A stretch of 39,919 nt of DNA. Source: JAPEKQ01 sp964487295. Its GTDB lineage: Bacteria; Joyebacterota; Joyebacteria; Joyebacterales; Joyebacteraceae. Positions 16,054 to 21,473 of this stretch are shown one piece after another. The DNA is taken from positions 1-39,919 of the forward strand of contig CAZAQL010000008.1 of the NCBI GenBank assembly GCA_964487295.1. The letters are read 5' to 3'. Position 1 is the stretch's first letter; each line of letters begins with the position of its first letter. The notes beneath the pieces are model-generated. The model was not told where the DNA came from. It saw only the letters and a program-made list of their open reading frames with translations, and did not search any database. The translations under genes and the position numbers were made by a program.

Positions 16054-16200
16054 CCCGTCCTTCCTCTCTCGTGCGTGCTCCACTCACGGTCATTCTACAC
16101 GGGTTCGCGTTCCCGGGGGAGGGGCAACCTCCAACTTGACGAATGCACCGCCGTTGATGCAAGCTCGACGTCGCACAGGCCCTTGACCGGCAGGGAGACC

Positions 16201-16560
16201 ATGGTCGCACCACAGGACATCCTGAAAGAGCTCGGTGACCCGACCCGCCTGCGAGTGCTCGGCGCGATCCTCGCGGGCCGCAAGAACGTCACGCAGATCG
16301 TCGCCGAGCTCGGGCTGGCCCAGCCGCAGGTGTCGTATCACCTGCGGCATCTCAAGGACGCGGGCCTCGCGGTCGAGGAGAAGCGTGGCCGCTGGGTCTA
16401 CTATGAGGCGAACCGGGACAGCGGCGACGCGCGCGTGCGCGAGCTCATCGACCTCCTGGCGCGCTGGCTCCCGGATGCGCCGCCTGGCGAGGACCGCCCG
16501 GAGGCGGCGGCCGTCGCGCCTCCCGAGCGGAAGGACGACATCGAGGATTTCCTGCTGTAG
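16201..16560 (+). CDS. ArsR-family winged-helix transcriptional regulator
   Basis: A 119-residue protein. LKELGDPTRLRVLGAILAGR and QIVAELGLAQPQVSYHLRHL, then KDAGLAVEEKRGRWVYYEA, are the helix-turn-helix and wing of the ArsR family. There are no Cys residues, so the classical metal-thiolate site is absent; sensing is by another ligand or by protein contact. The C-terminal tail is acidic and Pro-rich. CAGGGAGACC precedes the ATG. It is divergent from rlmN and is followed 20 bp after its stop by the strong promoter at 16580, which it might control (inference from position only). Confidence 0.85.
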   Translation: MVAPQDILKELGDPTRLRVLGAILAGRKNVTQIVAELGLAQPQVSYHLRHLKDAGLAVEEKRGRWVYYEANRDSGDARVRELIDLLARWLPDAPPGEDRPEAAAVAPPERKDDIEDFLL

Positions 16561-16579
16561 CCGCGCCCCGCGATGTCTC

Positions 16580-16609
16580 TTGACAGCCGAGCGTCGCCGG
16601 GCCTATAAT
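16580..16609 (+). promoter_or_regulatory. Consensus sigma-70 promoter
   Basis: TTGACA (16580-16585), 18-bp spacer, TATAAT (16604-16609): both hexamers are perfect. The predicted start is near 16616. It drives the small secreted protein at 16756 and probably the sigma-54 activator after it. Confidence 0.9.
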
Positions 16610-16615
16610 GGATAG

Positions 16616-16755
16616 TGACCCCCAGTGGGTCAGACCGGACATCCCCCTATGCAGCGTCATCCCGCCGCCGGCGGGGCTTACCGACGCGTATCCTCCGGCG
16701 ACGGAATGCTGGCAGGGATAAGGCTACCCCTCAGAAACCACAAGGAGGAGGAACC
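16616..16755 (+). promoter_or_regulatory. Structured 140-nt 5' leader
   Basis: Starting at the predicted +1: hairpin 1, TGACCC (16616-16621), loop CCAGT, GGGTCA (16627-16632); then a nested hairpin, GCGTC (16654-16658) with GACGC (16683-16687) enclosing CCCGCC (16661-16666), loop GCC, GGCGGG (16670-16675) with an asymmetric 7-nt bulge GCTTACC. AAGGAGGAGGAACC then leads to the ATG at 16756. I do not recognise a named riboswitch. It could be a cis-regulatory RNA or a stability element. Confidence 0.5.
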
Positions 16756-17094
16756 ATGCATCGAAAGCGGTTTCTCGTATTGCTTGTGGTCCTCGCGTTG
16801 AGTTCGTTGCTCCTCTCGGGGATCGCGGGCTCAGCGGTTCGGACGACGGCTCCAGAGCGAACGGGTCAGGTGACGGGCGGCGTTGCGATCAAGGGCGGTG
16901 GCGGTGAGGACGGCGGCGACGACGACCGCTGGGGCGACGCGAGCCCGACGGTACCGACGCCTGACACCCCGAGTCCTGGTGACGGCGCGGGCGTTTCGGA
17001 CAACGACCCGAATGGAGCCATGTTGCAGCTGCTCACCTCTGGCGAGCTGTGGAGCATCCAGGTCCGCATGCTGTTCAGCGTGCTGCTGTTCTAG
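16756..17094 (+). CDS. Small secreted or membrane-tethered protein of unknown function
   Basis: A 112-residue protein with signal sequence MHRKRFLVLLVVLALSSLLL followed by SGIAGSA. The middle is low-complexity and acidic (GGGGEDGGDDDRWGDASPTV, PTPDTPSPGDG). The C-terminus, LQLLTSGELWSIQVRMLFSVLLF, is hydrophobic and could be a second membrane segment or an amphipathic helix. A strong AAGGAGGAGGAACC site precedes the ATG. The gene has the best promoter of the window plus a structured leader, so it should be highly expressed. The sigma-54 activator begins 49 bp downstream. I do not recognise the family; a peptide ligand or envelope partner for the downstream TPR regulator is conceivable but speculative. 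Confidence 0.6.
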   Translation: MHRKRFLVLLVVLALSSLLLSGIAGSAVRTTAPERTGQVTGGVAIKGGGGEDGGDDDRWGDASPTVPTPDTPSPGDGAGVSDNDPNGAMLQLLTSGELWSIQVRMLFSVLLF

Positions 17095-17143
17095 CATCGG
17101 ACCCTGGCTCATCCGAACCACAGGCTTGGCGCGGGACAGGACC

Positions 17144-20100
17144 ATGAGCGACGAGAGATACGACAGGAAGCCGGAACGCGAGGCGCTGAGAGCGTTCGAG
17201 CGGGCCATCGAATCGCGGAGCGGCCACGAGGCCGCGGTCGCGGCGATGCGCCTCGGCGACGTGTATCTCGAGTCCGACAGCTACTCGGACGCGCTGGGCT
17301 ATCTTGAGCGGGCCGAGGCCGGTGAGCTCCGAACGGAGCTCACCGACCCTGAGGCCGCGGCCCTTTTCGTGAGCATCGCCAGGTGTCACCTCGGACTCGG
17401 TGACTACAACGCCGCGAGGCGTTACTGCGCGAAGCTCGACGACCTCGATCTGACGGACGATCCGGGCGCGTCGTGGGCGGAGGCCAACGTCGTGCTCGCG
17501 CGCGTCGAGGTCGAGAGCGGTCGCTACAACGAGGCGCTGCGCGCTGCACAGAAGGCCTACGATGTGCTCAGGTCGCTCCCGGACAGCCCCCTCCTCGCTG
17601 AAGCGGGCAAGGCGCTCGGTATCGCCAACGCCGAGCTCGGCAACATCGAGGCGGCGAGAGACTACTTCACGGACTACCTCGTGACACAGAAGCGCCTCGG
17701 GAACGATGTGGGACTCGCGGCGGCGTACAACAATCTCGGCGTGCTCGCGAAGCGGTCGGGCGACCTGCACGGGGCGCTCGAGTACATCGAGAGCGCGCTC
17801 AAGCTCGACCGGGCGCACGGCGGCGCGATGGCGACCGCCGACCGGCTCACCAACCTCGGCATCATCCTCTACAAGCTCTCGCGCTGGTCGGAGTCCGAGG
17901 ACCGGCTCAACGAGGCGCGTGAGATCTACACGCGGATCGGAGCGACCCGCGGGATCGTAGCTGCCGAGTCCGCGCTGGGCAACGTCTACCGGATGCGGCG
18001 CGAGTGGGGCGAGGCGCGCGACCTCTTCGAGCGCTCGCTCGCGACCAGTCAGGAGAACGGCTATCTGCGGGCGGAGGCGCTCGCGCTCGAGTTCATCGGT
18101 CACCTCGAGCTGGACCAGGGACGCGGCCGCGAGGCGCTGAGGACGCTGAACCGCGCGCTGGGCTGCGCCTACCGTCTGGCGTCGAACAGCGATGTCGTGA
18201 GCGAGGTGCTCCGACGCCGGGCCGAGGCGTTCCGGATGCTGGGGCGGCTGGAGGAGGCTGAGCGGGACTGCGCCGATGGCCTCAAGCTCGCGCGCGAGAT
18301 CGGCGACCGTCTCGAGGAGGGCGCCATACTCCGCGTGCTCGCCGCGCTGTGCTACTCGAAGCGCGAGCGGGCGGCGGCCGAGGTGCTTGTCGTGCGCGCG
18401 GAGGAGATCCTCAGGCGTATGGGCGAGTCGTTCGAGCTGGCGAGAACGCAGCTCGCCGATGGGGCCGGCATCAGAGAGGCCTCGGCGGGCGAGGAGATCC
18501 CCGTAGACGTCATCGAGGCGAGGCTCTCCGCGGCGGCGTCGAAGTTCGCTCGTCTCGGGCTCCCCGACTGGGTGGCGCGATGCGAGCTCGAGCGGGCGAA
18601 GGCGCTCAAGGCGGGCGGTCAGCCCGACCGGGCGCGCCGCTGGTTCGAGAGCGCGCGGCTCAAGTTCGAAGCCGCGCATGACGCCGCAGGTCTGGCCGAG
18701 ATAGACGCGGCGCTGCGCGAGCTTGACGTGGCGCTCGCCGACGCCGGCCTGGCGCACGGAGGGCGATACGCCCTCATCGCCGAAGGGTACCGTTTCCTCG
18801 AGACGACCGAGCCCGTTCCCGACGACCTCCACCGGTTCGCCGCGCAGATCGGCGACGTGCTCGGCGTCGACCGGCTGGTGCTCTTCCACCTGCACGAGGG
18901 CGGCGCGCCGTCCGTAGCGACGTCGGTCGACCGCGCGGGCGGAGGTGTGGCGGAGGTGTCGCGCTACGTCAAGACGACCGTCTCGAAGCGCGGTCACTCG
19001 AGGCCCCTCGTCGTGACGACCGGCCACTCGAACGATGCGGTCGTGCCGACGGGCGTCGGCGCCATCGCCGTCATTCCGGCCGAGGTCGGGCTCGACGGCG
19101 GCCGCACCTATCTTGTCTACGCGGACCGTTCGACGACCGACCGTTCCGTGGCGTTCACCCAGAGCGACGTCGAGTTCATCGGCGCCGCGGGGCGGCTCCT
19201 GGGCCTGACGCACTCGCGCGTTGGGGAGGCGATGACCTGGGCGTCCGAGGACGAGGTCGACAAGCTCGTGGACTCGGCGTCCGAGGTCGGCATGGTGACC
19301 CGGAGTCCGCAGATGCTCGGGATCCTCGCGACGGTCGAGCAGCTCAGAGACAGCCAGGTGCCCGTTCTCATCCGCGGCGAGTCGGGCGTGGGCAAGGAGC
19401 TCATCGCGCGAGCGATCCACGCCGGCGGACGCTCCGGCAGCGGGCGCTTCGTCGCGCTCAACGCGGGGGCCATCGCTCCGCACCTCCAGGAGAGCGAGCT
19501 CTTCGGACACGTCAAGGGCGCGTTCACCGACGCCGACCGCGACCGCGAGGGCCTCATCGAGGCCGCGGTCGACGGGACGCTCTTCCTCGATGAGGTCGGC
19601 GAGATGAGCAAGGAGCTTCAAGTGAAGCTGCTGCGCTTCCTCCAGAGCGGGGAGTACCGCCGCGTAGGAGAGAGTGTGACGAGGAAGAGCAACGCGCGCG
19701 TCGTCTCGGCGACGAACAAGGACCTCCGGGAGGAGCTCAGGAACGGCACCTTCCGCAGGGACCTCTTCTACAGACTCTGCACGGTGACCATCGAGATCCC
19801 TCCGCTCAGGGACAGGCCGGAGGATGTCCCGGCGCTGATGGAGCACTTCCTCGAGCAGTACGCGAAGCGCGAGGGTAAGAGGATTCCGGGCTTCAGCCGC
19901 GAGATGCGCGACTTCTTCATCCGCCACGACTGGCACGAGAACAACGTCCGCGAGCTCGAGAACGAGGTCCGGCGCGGCGTGGCGCTCACGCGTGACGGTG
20001 AGGTCATCGGCATCGACAAGCTTCGCCCCGAACTCAGACGCCGGGCCGGTCTCGGCCTCGCTCTCGAGGGCGACGAATCCGGAGCGCGCTCCCTCAAGGA

Positions 20101-20239
20101 CGAGGTCGCCGCGCTCGAGCGGAGCCGCATCCTCGAGGCTCTGGAGCGCACCGCCTGGAACAAGCAGCACGCGGCCGACCACCTCGGTCTCTCGCGGACG
20201 GGCCTCATCGCGAAGATGAAGAAGTACGGGATCGGCTAG
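17144..20239 (+). CDS. TPR-GAF-AAA+ sigma-54-interacting transcriptional activator
   Basis: A 1031-residue cytosolic protein. Residues ~10-530 are about a dozen TPR helix pairs (for example AAAYNNLGVLAKRSGDLHGA and LEYIESALKLDRA). Residues ~550-690 look like a GAF domain (HRFAAQIGDVLGVDRLVLFH). The AAA+ sigma-54 domain follows: Walker A GESGVGKE (745-752), L1 loop GAFTDA (792-797), Walker B LFLDEVGE (D816, E817) and FRRDLFYRLCTVTIEIPPLR. A Fis-type HTH ends the protein (NKQHAADHLGLSRTGLIAKM). There is no receiver domain, so activity is set by TPR partners or a GAF ligand. The L1 loop carries Asp796 instead of the second Gly of GAFTGA. ACAGGACC precedes the ATG. Sigma-54-type promoters at 20605 and 21295 lie downstream, making the RiPP-like cluster a candidate target. 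Confidence 0.92.
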   Translation: MSDERYDRKPEREALRAFERAIESRSGHEAAVAAMRLGDVYLESDSYSDALGYLERAEAGELRTELTDPEAAALFVSIARCHLGLGDYNAARRYCAKLDDLDLTDDPGASWAEANVVLARVEVESGRYNEALRAAQKAYDVLRSLPDSPLLAEAGKALGIANAELGNIEAARDYFTDYLVTQKRLGNDVGLAAAYNNLGVLAKRSGDLHGALEYIESALKLDRAHGGAMATADRLTNLGIILYKLSRWSESEDRLNEAREIYTRIGATRGIVAAESALGNVYRMRREWGEARDLFERSLATSQENGYLRAEALALEFIGHLELDQGRGREALRTLNRALGCAYRLASNSDVVSEVLRRRAEAFRMLGRLEEAERDCADGLKLAREIGDRLEEGAILRVLAALCYSKRERAAAEVLVVRAEEILRRMGESFELARTQLADGAGIREASAGEEIPVDVIEARLSAAASKFARLGLPDWVARCELERAKALKAGGQPDRARRWFESARLKFEAAHDAAGLAEIDAALRELDVALADAGLAHGGRYALIAEGYRFLETTEPVPDDLHRFAAQIGDVLGVDRLVLFHLHEGGAPSVATSVDRAGGGVAEVSRYVKTTVSKRGHSRPLVVTTGHSNDAVVPTGVGAIAVIPAEVGLDGGRTYLVYADRSTTDRSVAFTQSDVEFIGAAGRLLGLTHSRVGEAMTWASEDEVDKLVDSASEVGMVTRSPQMLGILATVEQLRDSQVPVLIRGESGVGKELIARAIHAGGRSGSGRFVALNAGAIAPHLQESELFGHVKGAFTDADRDREGLIEAAVDGTLFLDEVGEMSKELQVKLLRFLQSGEYRRVGESVTRKSNARVVSATNKDLREELRNGTFRRDLFYRLCTVTIEIPPLRDRPEDVPALMEHFLEQYAKREGKRIPGFSREMRDFFIRHDWHENNVRELENEVRRGVALTRDGEVIGIDKLRPELRRRAGLGLALEGDESGARSLKDEVAALERSRILEALERTAWNKQHAADHLGLSRTGLIAKMKKYGIG

Positions 20240-20302
20240 CGCGGTTCACACCGACGGGCCGGCACGTGGCCCCGACGGGCAGGCATACGATCGACGGCAC
20301 AG

Positions 20303-20330
20303 GCCGGGTCAGTGATGACCCGGCTTTCTC
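20303..20330 (+). terminator. Rho-independent terminator of the sigma-54 activator
   Basis: GCCGGGTCA (20303-20311), loop GTGA, TGACCCGGC (20316-20324): a perfect 9-bp stem followed by TTTCTCG, 63 bp after the stop. Confidence 0.88.
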
Positions 20331-20378
20331 GTGCCTTCCGGCACGGCATTCCGGTGGTTCTGAGGCGTCGAACGAAGC

Positions 20379-20434
20379 GTCGAGAACTCGACACGCCGTC
20401 AAAATCCTGACGATTGTGTAACCTCTTACAGGTT
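20379..20434. promoter_or_regulatory. Cluster of three inverted repeats, candidate enhancer sites
   Basis: GTCGAG-AA-CTCGAC (20379-20392), CGTCA-N6-TGACG (20397-20412) and AACCT-N5-AGGTT (20420-20434). They lie 171-226 bp upstream of the sigma-54-type promoter at 20605, the usual distance for activator binding. The three have different sequences, so they need not bind one protein. Confidence 0.4.
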
Positions 20435-20604
20435 GGCTTCTTAGACCGTCTCAACCCTGCGGGGCCGTCCGGGACGTCACAATGCTCGCGCACTCCGACT
20501 GAATGACCCCGCGTCGGCAATCTGGCAAGAACGGTAACGCCATACTCATAGAGGAGTTACGGCGTCGCGCTCGTCGGGCCATCGGGCCTGGGAACGGCCG
20601 TTTC

Positions 20605-20619
20605 TGGCACACCCCATGC
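20605..20619 (+). promoter_or_regulatory. Sigma-54-type promoter (-24/-12)
   Basis: TGGCACACCCCATGC: GG and GC are separated by exactly 10 bp. Only one of the core positions (first T of TTGC) departs from TGGCACR-N4-TTGC. Predicted start near 20631. It lies in a gap right after a sigma-54 activator gene. Confidence 0.65.
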
Positions 20620-20782
20620 CCTAGTAGAGGGCAGCGCTTTGACAACGGGATTGGAAGAGGACTGTGGCCATGAGTGGAAATAACAGGGGGGCGAGTCCGG
20701 TCGCTCTTTGGCCCTTTCCTCTTCCATGCAAGGCAGGCTCTCCGAGGCATCGGGGAGATCATATAGAAGTGAGGGAGTAGCC

Positions 20783-20857
20783 ATGCCGAGGACGGCGAGC
20801 ATAAAGGTAATCGTTGTGATCCTGCTCATCGGAATAGCCTCGCCGTTTCTCGGCTGA
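20783..20857 (+). CDS. Candidate 24-residue hydrophobic peptide
   Basis: ATG at 20783 with AGGGAG seven bases upstream encodes a basic start and a single hydrophobic stretch (IKVIVVILLIGIASPFLG), then TGA TGA. It resembles either a one-helix membrane peptide or an isolated signal sequence. The same frame stays open for 112 codons after the two TGA codons (to 21196), so it may be the start of a broken secreted protein. Detected by eye; no family known. Confidence 0.3.
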   Translation: MPRTASIKVIVVILLIGIASPFLG

Positions 20858-20864
20858 TGAGAAG

Positions 20865-20897
20865 ACAGCTCCGAACTCCTGGCACCTCCGGAGCTGT
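20865..20897 (+). other. Stem-loop after tandem TGA codons
   Basis: ACAGCTCCG (20865-20873), 15-nt loop, CGGAGCTGT (20889-20897): a perfect 9-bp stem four bases after TGATGA. It may be a terminator-like fold; its position invites comparison with a SECIS element, but no SECIS consensus was confirmed. Confidence 0.4.
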
Positions 20898-21043
20898 TCG
20901 AGATAGAGGATGATCGAAGGCGGCAGCAAGGAGCAGCACAGGCAGAACAGCGAGTGGTTCTCTCCACCCCCGACCTCATCCAGTCCGGCAACCTTGGTCA
21001 GCAGCACGCATCTCTCCTCCCAAGGATGGGGTCAGCCCACAAA

Positions 21044-21086
21044 GGCCGGCAGGTCACGATCCTCTTCCACGATCGACCTGCCGGCC
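21044..21086. promoter_or_regulatory. 12-bp perfect inverted repeat
   Basis: GGCCGGCAGGTC (21044-21055), 19-nt loop containing ACGATC twice, GACCTGCCGGCC (21075-21086). It lies about 210-250 bp upstream of the sigma-54-type promoter at 21295 and may be an enhancer site or an RNA hairpin. Confidence 0.5.
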
Positions 21087-21130
21087 GCTCCGCGTCCTGG
21101 AGCCGTGACGTCCCCGGCAAGACACGGCCC

Positions 21131-21160
21131 GACCCGACCCGACCCGACCCGACCCGACCA
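21131..21160. repeat. Simple GACCC pentanucleotide repeat
   Basis: Five perfect GACCC units (21131-21155) and one imperfect unit, in non-coding sequence. Such runs are prone to slippage. Confidence 0.9.
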
Positions 21161-21209
21161 CCTGACGATCATCACGCCGGCTGTCAGCGAAGTTGACGGC
21201 CGCCTCCTT

Positions 21210-21239
21210 ACGAGGGCGCCGCGCAGGCGGCGCCCTCGT
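21210..21239. terminator. 13-bp GC-rich hairpin, probable terminator
   Basis: ACGAGGGCGCCGC (21210-21222), loop GCAG, GCGGCGCCCTCGT (21227-21239): perfect 13-bp stem. No T-run follows, so termination is inferred only from stem strength and position between two predicted transcription units. Confidence 0.55.
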
Positions 21240-21294
21240 CGGCCGTGCGCGCCCGGCGCGGGTTTCCACAGCCGATCCGCAAAGCTCCGGTGAG

Positions 21295-21309
21295 TGGCAG
21301 GCCTCTTGC
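21295..21309 (+). promoter_or_regulatory. Sigma-54-type promoter of the RiPP-like cluster
   Basis: TGGCAGGCCTCTTGC followed by T: GG-N10-GC spacing is exact and only one core position (TGGCAC to TGGCAG) differs from consensus. Predicted start near 21321, leaving a leader of about 150 nt before the maturase ATG at 21474. Confidence 0.65.
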
Positions 21310-21473
21310 TTCCAGGTGGCTCGCGGCGTGAACCGCCGCGCGAGACGCGTCCGCGCCGCATCCCCGCCCGGTCGCCCCCGTTGATTCCCCAGAGACCGCT
21401 GCCCGTGTCACAGCACACATCCTGCCGCCGGCGCGCGGCGACCCGCCCGAACGGGGGCGTATCGACGCGCGAC

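Larger units (their letters stand above)
20631..21209 (+). other. Predicted sigma-54-dependent transcript without a clear long gene
   Basis: Part of the 1234-bp gap between the activator (stop 20239) and the maturase (start 21474). From the 20605 promoter to the hairpin at 21210 only small reading frames are seen: 20670-20780 (36 codons, starts MSGNNRGASP) and 20783-20857 (24 residues, MPRTASIKVIVVILLIGIAS then PFLG, AGGGAGTAGCC before the ATG), then very short or low-complexity frames. Base composition is lower in GC and uses ATA and GTA codons unlike neighbouring genes. A hairpin ACAGCTCCG/CGGAGCTGT lies at 20865-20897. It could be a regulatory RNA, a small-peptide mRNA or a decayed gene. 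Confidence 0.4.

Noticed and set aside
16136..16164. TTGACG as -35 of the ArsR-type gene
   Set aside because: No acceptable -10 at 16-18 bp spacing.
16654..16687. Cyclic-di-GMP (GEMM) riboswitch in the leader at 16616-16755
   Set aside because: A GGGGCTTACCGAC stretch recalls the 3' part of GEMM, but the AAACC/GAAA tetraloop-receptor part is missing.
17075..20182. 1035-codon open frame on the minus strand opposite the sigma-54 activator
   Set aside because: Antisense of a clear TPR/AAA+ gene; its translation is Arg/Leu/Val/Asp-rich without motifs. The same applies to 2789-4105 (-), 32480-33631 (-) and 357-1697 (-).
20880..20894. A further sigma-54-type element, TGGCACCTCCGGAGC
   Set aside because: GG-N10-GC spacing fits, but both T positions of the -12 box differ and it lies within the stem-loop at 20865-20897.
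20557..20991. Minus-strand frame with a hydrophobic stretch (ITTITFMLAVLGMAT)
   Set aside because: Antisense of the plus-strand hydrophobic peptide; no ribosome site, and the rest of the translation is low-complexity.
21131..21160. CRISPR-like array
   Set aside because: A simple 5-bp repeat without spacers; no cas-like genes nearby.
20910..21293. 127-codon plus-strand frame in the gap before the maturase
   Set aside because: Runs through the GACCC repeat and both perfect hairpins, no good ribosome site, and Ser/Pro/Arg-rich composition.
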